Positions 1-6,783 of a stretch of DNA of 8,018 nt are shown in pieces. Each line of letters starts with the position of its first letter. Position 1 is the stretch's first letter. A program made the position numbers and the translations under genes. Origin of the DNA: JBECKW01 sp040235505 (GTDB lineage: Bacteria; Desulfobacterota; Desulfobacteria; Desulfobacterales; JAFDDL01). The notes under the pieces were generated by a model. That model had not been told where the DNA came from. It saw only the letters and a list, made by a program, of their open reading frames with translations, and ran no database searches. The stretch lies in contig JBECKW010000129.1 of assembly GCA_040235505.1 (NCBI GenBank), forward strand, positions 1 to 8,018, given 5' to 3'.

Positions 1-12
1 GGAAAAATCATC

Positions 13-1854
13 ATGGGCAGCTCAAAAGGGATTGAAAAATTAGAAAAACTGGCTAGACTGATGCGGTATTATATTCTAACCGCAACCACCCACGCGGGTT
101 CCGGTCACCCTACCTCTTCGCTGTCGGCAACGGAACTGATGTGCGGTCTCTTATTCGGCGGCATCTTCAGATACGATACCGAGCAACCGGAGCACCCGAA
201 CAACGACCGTCTGATTTTCTCCAAGGGTCATGCTTCGCCGCTTTATTATGCGATGTGGGCGGCCGCCGGCAAGCTTTCCGAAGATGATCTAATGACCTAC
301 CGGAAATTCGGAAGCCCTCTGGAAGGTCACCCGACGATGTCCTTCCGTTATGTCGACGCCGCGACCGGTTCCCTTGGCCAGGGACTTTCCATTGGCGTGG
401 GTCTGGCCTTAAACGCCAAATATCTCGATAAACTCACCTACAGGACGTATGTCCTTCTCGGCGACAGCGAAATGGCGGAAGGGTCGCAATGGGAGGCCAT
501 GGAAATCGCTGCGTATTACAAACTGAACAACCTCGTCGGCATTATCGATGTAAACCGGCTGGGCCAGCGCGGCGAAACTATGTACGGACACGATCTGTCA
601 GCCTACGAAAAACGAATTTCAGCCTTCGGGTGGGAAACCATTCTCATTGACGGCCATTTGTATCCCGCAGTTCTTGATGCTTATCAAAGAGCGCTGAATG
701 CTACAGACCGGCCGGTCATGATCATTGCCAAAACCATTAAGGGTAAAGGCGTTTCATTTATCGAAGACAAAAACGGCTGGCACGGCGTCGCGCTTTCAAA
801 GCAGGACTGTGAGCGCGCACTTAAAGAGCTGGGGACCGTTGACAAATCAATCCGGGGACGGATTTTAGAACCGGAGGCGATGAACCCGGAAGAGGTTGTC
901 CCCCGCGCACCCGAACCCATTTATTATCCATCCGGCGAATCCGTTGCCACCCGGAAGGCATACGGCAATGCATTGAAACGGCTTTATCCCCAATTCCCGA
1001 AAATCGTGGGTATCGACGGCGAAGTGAGCAACTCCACAATGACGGAAATATTCAAGGAATCGTATCCGAACCGGTTTTTTGAAATGTATATCGCCGAGCA
1101 AAACATGGCCGGGGTCGTTCTCGGCCTTCAGTGCCGGGGAAAAATTCCTTTTGCGTCCAGTTTTGCCGCCTTTTTTACGCGCGCGTTTGACCAGATTCGG
1201 ATGAGCCAGTATTCGGATGCGAACATCAAATTCATAGGATCTCACGCCGGGACATCTATCGGCGAGGACGGCCCTTCGCAGATGGGACTGGAAGATATTG
1301 CCATGTTCAGGACCATCCATAACGGTGTGGTGCTATATCCTTCTGACGCGGTGTCCACGGAAAAGATCGTCGAACAGGCAGCCTTATATAAAGGTATCGT
1401 ATATATCCGCACCACACGCATGAAGACGCCGATCCTCTATGATACCGATGAACAATTTACCATCGGCGGAAGCAAAGTTTTAAAGAAAAGTGCCGAGGAT
1501 GTGGCCACCGTCATCGGTGCCGGAGCGACGCTCCATGAAGCCCTTAAGGCATATGACGCGCTTAAAAAAGAAGGAATTCTCATTCGTGTTATCGATCTTT
1601 ACAGCATCAAGCCCATTGATGAAAAAACGCTTCAGCAGGCCGCTAAAGAAACATCGTGCATAATCACTGTCGAAGATCACTATCCCGAAGGCGGTATCGG
1701 CGAGGCGGTCAGGAGTGGGCTGGGTACGGTCTTGGTGCCGCTTTTTTCACTGGCGGTGAGAAAAAAACCCAAAAGTGGCAAACCTCAGGAACTACTTGAT
1801 TTTGAAGAGATATCAAAAGATGCCATTATCAAAGAAGTAAAAAAAAGGAGATAG
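13..1854 (+). CDS. tkt: Transketolase (single-chain, ~610-residue animal-like type)
   Basis: Thiamine-diphosphate enzyme of the cytosol that moves two-carbon ketol units between sugar phosphates (xylulose 5-P with ribose 5-P or erythrose 4-P) in the non-oxidative pentose phosphate pathway. The 613 residues hold the whole fold. The N-terminal ThDP-binding domain has GHPTSS (31-36), KGHA (71-74), GHP (105-107), GSLGQGL (119-125), GDSEMAEG (150-157), N181 and WHG (256-258). The central pyrimidine-binding domain has YIAEQNM (359-365), with E362 as the expected catalytic glutamate, FAAFFTRAFDQIRM, and SIGEDGPSQM (415-424). The C-terminal domain has VEDHYPEGGIGEAV (553-566). Length and motif wording match the vertebrate-like transketolases better than the ~660-residue E. 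coli TktA type. The usual GDG of the metal/ThDP motif reads GDS here, while the Mg ligands D151 and N181 are kept. The ATG at 13 has a GGA at 1-3, probably the end of a Shine-Dalgarno cut by the window edge. The stop lies 4 bases before the transaldolase gene, so the two are likely cotranscribed. Confidence 0.96.
   Translation: MGSSKGIEKLEKLARLMRYYILTATTHAGSGHPTSSLSATELMCGLLFGGIFRYDTEQPEHPNNDRLIFSKGHASPLYYAMWAAAGKLSEDDLMTYRKFGSPLEGHPTMSFRYVDAATGSLGQGLSIGVGLALNAKYLDKLTYRTYVLLGDSEMAEGSQWEAMEIAAYYKLNNLVGIIDVNRLGQRGETMYGHDLSAYEKRISAFGWETILIDGHLYPAVLDAYQRALNATDRPVMIIAKTIKGKGVSFIEDKNGWHGVALSKQDCERALKELGTVDKSIRGRILEPEAMNPEEVVPRAPEPIYYPSGESVATRKAYGNALKRLYPQFPKIVGIDGEVSNSTMTEIFKESYPNRFFEMYIAEQNMAGVVLGLQCRGKIPFASSFAAFFTRAFDQIRMSQYSDANIKFIGSHAGTSIGEDGPSQMGLEDIAMFRTIHNGVVLYPSDAVSTEKIVEQAALYKGIVYIRTTRMKTPILYDTDEQFTIGGSKVLKKSAEDVATVIGAGATLHEALKAYDALKKEGILIRVIDLYSIKPIDEKTLQQAAKETSCIITVEDHYPEGGIGEAVRSGLGTVLVPLFSLAVRKKPKSGKPQELLDFEEISKDAIIKEVKKRR
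1845..1850 (+). promoter_or_regulatory. Shine-Dalgarno site of the transaldolase gene
   Basis: AAGGAG ends 8 bases before the ATG at 1859 and lies inside the last codons of the transketolase gene. This supports the chosen start and translational coupling of the two genes. Confidence 0.8.
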
Positions 1855-1858
1855 CGCG

Positions 1859-2992
1859 ATGAAGCAAAACCCTTTGCTTAACATACAGGAATTTGGACAG
1901 AGTATCTGGCAGGACTATATCCAAAGAAACATCATCCTGTCCGGAGAACTCAAACAGCTCATCGATGAAGACGGCATCCGGGGGGTAACCTCCAACCCGA
2001 GTATTTTTGACACGGCTATTGCCGGCAGCGACGATTATGATGATGATATCCGCGACATGGCGATGGAAGACAAAAGCATCGAGGACATTTACCGGTTTTT
2101 AACCATTCGGGATGTCCGTCAGGCAGCCGACCTTTTCAGGCCGCTATATGACAGGTCTGAAGGAAAGTACGGGTTTGTCAGCCTGGAGGTCAATCCGCAT
2201 CTGGCCTATAACGAAAACGGCACCATTAGGGAAGCACGCGAGCTGTGGAAGGCGCTCGATCGCCCAAATGTGTTTATCAAAGTGCCTGCTACTTGGGAAG
2301 GATTAAGCTGCATCCGGCGGCTTATCGGAGACGGCATCAACGTTAACGTCACGTTGTTGTTCGGGTTGCAGCGATACCGGGAGGTGACCGATGCCTTTAT
2401 CAGTGGGCTGGAAGACCGGGCTGCACAGGGAAACCCTATCGACCGGGTGGTCTCCGTGGCCAGTTTTTTCTTGAGCCGGATCGACGCTCTAGTGGATCCT
2501 TTGCTTGAAAGGATCATTAAAGGAGGCCCGGAAAAAAGCGGTCAGGCCAAAAAGTGTCACGGCCAGGTGGCCATCGCCAGCGCCAGGCAGGCCTATCAGA
2601 TATACAAAAAGATTTTTCGGGATGAGCGTTTTCGGAAACTCGAAAACCAGGGAGGCCGGCCCCAGCGCCTACTATGGGCCAGCACCAGTACGAAGAACCC
2701 GGAATACTCCGATGTCAAATATGTCGAAGCCCTAATCGGTCCGGACACCATCAATACTTTGCCGAAGAAGACGATTAAGGCTTACCGGGATCAGGGCAAC
2801 CCTACCGCCCGGCTGGAGGAGGACCTGGATGCGGCCAAGGACGTGCTTAAAAGTCTTTCCGCGCTTGACATCGATATCGATAAAATCACCCAGCAGCTCG
2901 AAGATGAAGGCATTGAGAAATTCAACAAGCCGTATGACAGCCTCATGGAAACGCTCAAGAAAAAGCGGGCGTCAGCTTTGAAAACCTGGTGA
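1859..2992 (+). CDS. tal: Transaldolase (long, ~370-residue bacterial class)
   Basis: Transfers a dihydroxyacetone unit from sedoheptulose 7-P to glyceraldehyde 3-P through a Schiff base, completing the non-oxidative pentose phosphate pathway with the upstream transketolase. In the 377 residues one sees the family motifs in order: GVTSNPSIF (42-50), VSLEVNP (107-113) with E110, FIKVPAT (139-145) with K141 as the expected Schiff-base lysine, GINVNVTLLFGLQRY, VASFFLSRIDALVD, and late WASTSTKNPEYSDV followed by GPDTINTLP. D19 in WQDYI matches the conserved N-terminal aspartate. The length and the STSTKNP block fit the longer actinobacterial/cyanobacterial-type transaldolases, not the ~317-residue E. 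coli TalB or the ~215-residue short forms. The start is fixed by the AAGGAG site 8 bases upstream. It follows transketolase after 4 bases and is followed by a 269-base spacer before gnd. No sign of the transaldolase/phosphoglucose isomerase fusion seen in some bacteria. Confidence 0.96.
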   Translation: MKQNPLLNIQEFGQSIWQDYIQRNIILSGELKQLIDEDGIRGVTSNPSIFDTAIAGSDDYDDDIRDMAMEDKSIEDIYRFLTIRDVRQAADLFRPLYDRSEGKYGFVSLEVNPHLAYNENGTIREARELWKALDRPNVFIKVPATWEGLSCIRRLIGDGINVNVTLLFGLQRYREVTDAFISGLEDRAAQGNPIDRVVSVASFFLSRIDALVDPLLERIIKGGPEKSGQAKKCHGQVAIASARQAYQIYKKIFRDERFRKLENQGGRPQRLLWASTSTKNPEYSDVKYVEALIGPDTINTLPKKTIKAYRDQGNPTARLEEDLDAAKDVLKSLSALDIDIDKITQQLEDEGIEKFNKPYDSLMETLKKKRASALKTW

Positions 2993-2996
2993 AGAT

Positions 2997-3161
2997 ATGT
3001 GCCGAATCGCTTTAAATTACGCCCAGGTGTTGCTCAAAGAAGCCTTCTATATCGATGATCGGGCAATATTCTCTGAAGTCGGGCAGGGATTTTCGGATAT
3101 AAAGGATTGTTCATACCGGATTCAATTCCACACGGAAGAGGCTGAAAGAAATGGGACTTGA
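2997..3161 (+). CDS. Possible 54-residue ORF after tal, unknown and doubtful
   Basis: An ATG 4 bases after the transaldolase stop opens a 54-codon frame ending in TGA at 3159-3161. The product begins MCRIALNYAQVLLKEAF and ends HTEEAERNGT. It would be soluble and mildly acidic, with no signal peptide, membrane segment or motif I recognise. The only Shine-Dalgarno-like bases are GGTGAAG at 2988-2994, just 2 bases from the ATG, which is too close to be efficient. It may be a chance frame, a small coupled protein, or a worn fragment of a former gene between tal and gnd. I list it because the frame fills the left half of the spacer and would otherwise be missed. Confidence 0.2.
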   Translation: MCRIALNYAQVLLKEAFYIDDRAIFSEVGQGFSDIKDCSYRIQFHTEEAERNGT

Positions 3162-3248
3162 AATTCATTTATAAAAATAAAGGCCATCCGGGCTCTGATT
3201 TCAATATCCCAAAAAAGAGGATGCGCATAAAGAAAACAAAAAAATACT

Positions 3249-3253
3249 GGGAG
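3249..3253 (+). promoter_or_regulatory. Shine-Dalgarno site of gnd
   Basis: GGGAG lies 8 bases before the ATG at 3262 in an A-rich, probably unstructured stretch. It fixes the gnd start, which also places the Rossmann glycine motif at the normal distance from the N-terminus. Confidence 0.75.
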
Positions 3254-3261
3254 AAATAAAC

Positions 3262-4692
3262 ATGACAGATCATGATCAAAATAAAAAATGCGATATCGGA
3301 TTGATCGGACTGGGGGTCATGGGAAGCAACTTTGCCCTTAATGTGGCCGATCATGGCTTCTCGGTGGCCGGCTATAACCGCAAAGAAGATAAAATCAGGC
3401 AGCTGTCCGAAATTAAAAGCGCACACCATAAGATAGAAACGACGCAGGACATTCGGTCATTATGTCAAATGGTACGAACGCCCAGGGCCATTTTATTGCT
3501 CGTGCCGTCAGGACCGCCGGTGGACGCCGTGATCGAAAGCCTTGTGCCCCACATGGAAGCCGGCGATTTGATCATCGACAGTGGCAACTCCCATTTCACG
3601 GACACGGACCGCCGCAGTAAGTCCCTCGAAAAAAAAGGGTTGCTTTTCATGGGTATGGGGATGTCCGGCGGAGAGAGCGGCGCGCGCCACGGCCCCAGCT
3701 TGATGCCGGGCGGCCCCCGTAAAGGATATGAACGTGTCGGCAATATTCTTGAAGCCGCTGCCGCCCGCGTGGACAAGTCCTCCTGTGTGGCGTACCTGGG
3801 GCCCGGTTCAGCGGGCCACTATGTCAAAATGGTCCATAATGGGATTGAATACGGTTTGATGCAGCTTATTTCCGAAACCTATGACCTGATGAAACGGGGC
3901 CTGGGTATGGGACCCGATGAATTGCATGCGGTATACGATCGTTGGAACAAAGAAGAGCTAAACAGCTATTTAATTGAAATAACTTCTGATATATTCCTTC
4001 AGAAAGACGACAAAACCGGGCAACCCCTCATTGATGTGATTCTGGATGAAGCCAAACAGAAAGGCACCGGAGAATGGACCGCCTGGGATGCTTTAGACCT
4101 TCAGGTGCCGACCTTTAATATCGACACTGCAGTCATGATGCGCGACATGTCTGCATATAAAAATCAACGGGAAAAAGCCGTCCACATGCTCAAGGGGCCA
4201 AGTCCACGCTTTGAAGGGGAAAGGGACCCGATCATTCGCCAGATCAAAAATGCCCTTTATGCGGGCATGATCATCACTTATGCTCAGGGCCTGGCTTTGC
4301 TTGCAAAAGCTTCTAAAACCTATCAATATAACTTGAATTTGGAAACCGTCGCACGCATCTGGAGAGGTGGTTGCATTATCCGGGCGGCCTTGTTGGAAGA
4401 CATCCGATCCGCCCATAAATCCAATCCAAGTTTGGAAAATCTTCTTTTTGACGGGCATTTGGGCCAAGCCGTGGTTGCCCGGGAAGCGGAACTGAGGGCT
4501 GTGGTTTGCACCGGTGTGGCGCTGGGACTGCCGATGCCGGGTTTGATGATGGCCCTGTCCTACTTTGACGCCTTCCGCAGCAGCTGGCTGCCGGCTAATC
4601 TCATCATGGCCCAGCGTGACTATTTTGGCGCCCATACCTATGAAAGGATAGATGAAGAAGGCACCTTTCACACGAAATGGGAAAAACAATAA
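3262..4692 (+). CDS. gnd: 6-phosphogluconate dehydrogenase, decarboxylating
   Basis: Oxidatively decarboxylates 6-phosphogluconate to ribulose 5-phosphate and CO2, the last step of the oxidative pentose phosphate branch, in the cytosol. The 476 residues match the long, E. coli/animal-type enzyme. The N-terminal Rossmann domain has GLGVMG (16-21) and, after the second strand, N39-R40, the pair that in this family contacts the NADP 2'-phosphate. The following residue is K41 where Ser/Thr is usual, so NADP preference is likely but not certain. The substrate signature is MSGGESGARHGPSLMPGG (134-151). The catalytic pair is K189 in YVKMVHNG and E196 in HNGIEY. QKGTGEW (266-272) follows in the helical domain. 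The C-terminal tail QRDYFGAHTYER then FHTKW supplies the residues that reach into the partner subunit's active site. The gene follows a 269-base spacer and precedes zwf by 9 bases, so gnd and zwf are surely cotranscribed. Confidence 0.97.
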   Translation: MTDHDQNKKCDIGLIGLGVMGSNFALNVADHGFSVAGYNRKEDKIRQLSEIKSAHHKIETTQDIRSLCQMVRTPRAILLLVPSGPPVDAVIESLVPHMEAGDLIIDSGNSHFTDTDRRSKSLEKKGLLFMGMGMSGGESGARHGPSLMPGGPRKGYERVGNILEAAAARVDKSSCVAYLGPGSAGHYVKMVHNGIEYGLMQLISETYDLMKRGLGMGPDELHAVYDRWNKEELNSYLIEITSDIFLQKDDKTGQPLIDVILDEAKQKGTGEWTAWDALDLQVPTFNIDTAVMMRDMSAYKNQREKAVHMLKGPSPRFEGERDPIIRQIKNALYAGMIITYAQGLALLAKASKTYQYNLNLETVARIWRGGCIIRAALLEDIRSAHKSNPSLENLLFDGHLGQAVVAREAELRAVVCTGVALGLPMPGLMMALSYFDAFRSSWLPANLIMAQRDYFGAHTYERIDEEGTFHTKWEKQ

Positions 4693-4697
4693 GGAGG
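4691..4697 (+). promoter_or_regulatory. Strong Shine-Dalgarno of zwf overlapping the gnd stop codon
   Basis: AAGGAGG shares its first two bases with the TAA stop of gnd (4690-4692) and ends 4 bases before the zwf ATG. This near-perfect anti-16S complement suggests efficient initiation coupled to termination of gnd. Confidence 0.85.
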
Positions 4698-4701
4698 CCA
4701 C

Positions 4702-6258
4702 ATGGAAGATAAAAAACACAGCGATCCGACTGTTTTCATTATTTTCGGCGCATCGGGCGATCTGACATGGCGAAAACTTGTGCCCGCGCTCTATAACCTG
4801 TATTTAGGCGGATGGATGCCCGAAAAATTTGAAGTCATCGGCATGAGTTACGATGAGATGAGTGATGAAAAATTCCAGGATCATCTGAAGGATGGCGTAA
4901 ATCAATTCTCCCGCCAGGGTATGGTAAAAGATGAAGAGTGGAAAATTTTTGCCCAATGCCTTCATTTTACTAACGTGGACCTGAACGATGCAAAAATATA
5001 TAAGGACCTTGCCAAGATGCTCTCTGTCAAGGAAAAGAAATGGGGTGCGGAAGCAACCCGCATTTTTTACCTCGCCCTTCCCCCGGACATGATTGAACCC
5101 GTAGCCCGACATCTGGGGACCGCAAAGCTGAACGTAGCGCGGGAACGAGCCCGGATTGTCGTTGAAAAACCTTTCGGACACGATCTTGCGTCAGCCCGCA
5201 ATTTAAACCGTATTCTGACCGAAATTTTTGAAGAACGGCAGATCTTTCGCATCGATCATTACTTGGGCAAGGAAACCGTACAGAATATCCTCGCCTTTCG
5301 TTTCGGCAATTCGCTTTTTGAGCCCATCTGGAACCGTCAGTTTATCGATCACATTCAGATTACCGTGGCCGAAGCGGTGGGTGTCGGCCATCGGGGGGCT
5401 TACTACGACAAGGCCGGAGCACTCAGGGACATGATCCAGAACCACCTGCTGCAGATCCTCTGCCTGATCGCCATGGAAGCACCGGTTTCTTTTAACGATA
5501 ACGAAATACGCAACAAAAAGGTGGATGTGCTGCATTCCATACGGCCGGTTCTGAAGGAACAGGTGCACAAGTTCGCCGTCCGAGGCCAGTATGGCGCGGG
5601 AAAAATTGATGGAGAAACGGTTAAAGGGTATTATGACGAAGAAAATGTCGCCGAAAATTCCTTCACAGAAACATTCGCAGCTACCAAATTTTATGTAGAC
5701 AACTGGCGATGGCAGGGCGTCCCTTTTTTTCTGAGAACTGGCAAACGGCTGCCGGCGAAAATCTCAGAGATTCTTATTCAATTCAAACCCGTTCCTCATG
5801 AAACTTTTCCGACTTCCGCGACCTTGGACTTGCGCCCCAACAGGCTTTTGATAGCTATCCAGCCCGAAGAGGGAATTCTGCTCCAATTCCAGGTCAAAAA
5901 GCCCGGCCCCATGATGCATCTTTCTCCGGTGATGATGCAGTTTTACTATCGGGAGGCCTTTAAAGTGGTGCCGCCGGAGGCTTATGAGACGCTGCTGCTA
6001 GATATCATGAAAGGTGATGCCACGCTCTTTTTACGCAGGGATCAGACGGAAGCGGCCTGGTCGGTTATCGCACCCATTATGGAAGTCTGGAATATGGTGA
6101 AATCGACCGATTTCCCAAACTACCAGGCCGGGACCTGGGGACCGGAAGAAGCCGACACATTGATCGCCCAAGACGGTATCAGCTGGATAACCCCCACTGC
6201 CCTCCAGTGTCAGGATGATACGGCCGTGTGTCGTATCACCACGGAGCGGCGGTTATGA
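4702..6258 (+). CDS. zwf: Glucose-6-phosphate 1-dehydrogenase
   Basis: Oxidises glucose 6-phosphate to 6-phosphogluconolactone with reduction of NADP (or NAD), the entry step of the oxidative pentose phosphate pathway, in the cytosol. The 518 residues are full length. The coenzyme-binding loop is GASGDLTWRKL (16-26). EKPFGHD (155-161) is the conserved lysine-containing loop. The family signature RIDHYLGKE (183-191) contains D185 and H186 plus K190, which bind the substrate phosphate and catalyse hydride removal. RTGKRLP (345-351) lies in the large beta+alpha domain. YQAGTWGPEEAD near the end marks the conserved C-terminus, after which about 20 poorly conserved residues follow. The start is set by the AAGGAGG site 4 bases upstream. 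Its last four bases overlap the pgl start (ATGA), and gnd lies 9 bases upstream, giving a gnd-zwf-pgl unit that encodes the three oxidative steps. Coenzyme preference cannot be settled by eye. Confidence 0.97.
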   Translation: MEDKKHSDPTVFIIFGASGDLTWRKLVPALYNLYLGGWMPEKFEVIGMSYDEMSDEKFQDHLKDGVNQFSRQGMVKDEEWKIFAQCLHFTNVDLNDAKIYKDLAKMLSVKEKKWGAEATRIFYLALPPDMIEPVARHLGTAKLNVARERARIVVEKPFGHDLASARNLNRILTEIFEERQIFRIDHYLGKETVQNILAFRFGNSLFEPIWNRQFIDHIQITVAEAVGVGHRGAYYDKAGALRDMIQNHLLQILCLIAMEAPVSFNDNEIRNKKVDVLHSIRPVLKEQVHKFAVRGQYGAGKIDGETVKGYYDEENVAENSFTETFAATKFYVDNWRWQGVPFFLRTGKRLPAKISEILIQFKPVPHETFPTSATLDLRPNRLLIAIQPEEGILLQFQVKKPGPMMHLSPVMMQFYYREAFKVVPPEAYETLLLDIMKGDATLFLRRDQTEAAWSVIAPIMEVWNMVKSTDFPNYQAGTWGPEEADTLIAQDGISWITPTALQCQDDTAVCRITTERRL

Positions 6259-6779
6259 TCTGCACGCTGCCTGATTTGGAATCTGTGTGCCGGGAAGCGG
6301 CCGCACTTTTTGTGCGGCAGGCACAGCTCTCCGTAACCCATCGGGAACGTTTCGCCGTGGCGCTGTCAGGGGGACACACCCCTCGGTGTCTTTATGAGAT
6401 ATTGGCCGGTCCGCCCTTTCGTGATAAAGTCGCCTGGGAGAAAACACACGTTTTCTGGGGAGATGAGAGATGCGTGCCGGCAGATGACCGGCGGAGCAAC
6501 GCGCTGATGACCCGGCAGGTGCTTCTTGATCACGTTCCCGTGCCGCCGGATCAGATTCACCCAATTCTATGCCATGAAAAACCCACAAAATCAGCTAAAC
6601 AATACAGTAATCTGCTGCATGATTTCTTTTCCGGCGGGCCGCCGGTCTTTGACCTGGTCCTGCTGGGCTTCGGCGAAAACGGTCATACCGCATTTCTCTT
6701 TCCGAAATCAGAAATACTGAAAGATCAAACCGCCTGGACGGCTTCGCCAACAAACCTCCGTCAAAAAATGCTGCCATGA
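6255..6779 (+). CDS. pgl: 6-phosphogluconolactonase, C-terminally truncated
   Basis: The family (DevB/Pgl type, glucosamine-6-phosphate isomerase-like fold) hydrolyses 6-phosphogluconolactone, linking the two dehydrogenases encoded just upstream. The 174 residues show LSGGHTP (37-43, phosphate loop), FWGDERCVP (67-75), S81-N82, IHPI (101-104) and DLVLLGFGENGHTAFLFP (133-150), which includes the presumed catalytic H144. After this the family normally continues for about 60-80 residues, including a substrate-binding Arg in an RITLT-like strand. Here the frame ends after about 24 more residues, in MLP and a TGA. The whole proteins are usually about 225-260 residues, and the DNA beyond is nuoN. 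The ATG at 6255 overlaps the zwf stop and has GGAG at 6243-6246 at 8 bases. An upstream in-frame GTG at 6228 lacks such a site. Identity as Pgl is certain, but activity is doubtful; a pseudogene or assembly join is possible. Confidence 0.88.
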   Translation: MICTLPDLESVCREAAALFVRQAQLSVTHRERFAVALSGGHTPRCLYEILAGPPFRDKVAWEKTHVFWGDERCVPADDRRSNALMTRQVLLDHVPVPPDQIHPILCHEKPTKSAKQYSNLLHDFFSGGPPVFDLVLLGFGENGHTAFLFPKSEILKDQTAWTASPTNLRQKMLP

Positions 6780-6783
6780 TGGA

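Larger units (their letters stand above)
2993..3261 (+). other. Spacer between tal and gnd, mostly without a convincing gene
   Basis: This 269-base stretch breaks an otherwise tightly packed cluster. Its left half is open for 54 codons in one frame (see the separate entry). Its right half, from about 3160, becomes A-rich, with runs such as TATAAAAATAA at 3170-3180 and AAAACAAAAAAA near 3233-3244, so it could hold a promoter or an unstructured leader for gnd. I could not match a well-spaced -35/-10 pair: the TATAAA at 3170-3175 has no good -35 about 17 bases upstream. No clear hairpin followed by a T-run is visible after tal, so a terminator here is not supported. Confidence 0.5.

Noticed and set aside
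865..1320. 151-codon open frame on the - strand inside tkt
   Set aside because: Antisense shadow of the conserved pyrimidine-binding domain of transketolase; no motif or start signal.
3158..3186. Sigma-70-like promoter from TTGAAA (3158-3163) and TATAAA (3170-3175)
   Set aside because: The spacing between the two boxes is only 6 bases, and neither has a good partner at about 17 bases.
4093..4719. 208-codon open frame on the - strand opposite gnd
   Set aside because: It lies wholly antisense to a strongly conserved gnd sequence and the zwf start, shows no known motif, and is explained by codon bias of the real gene.
6228..6254. Upstream GTG start for pgl at 6228
   Set aside because: No Shine-Dalgarno precedes it and it would overlap zwf by 31 bases. 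The ATG at 6255 has GGAG at 8 bases and forms the common ATGA stop-start overlap.
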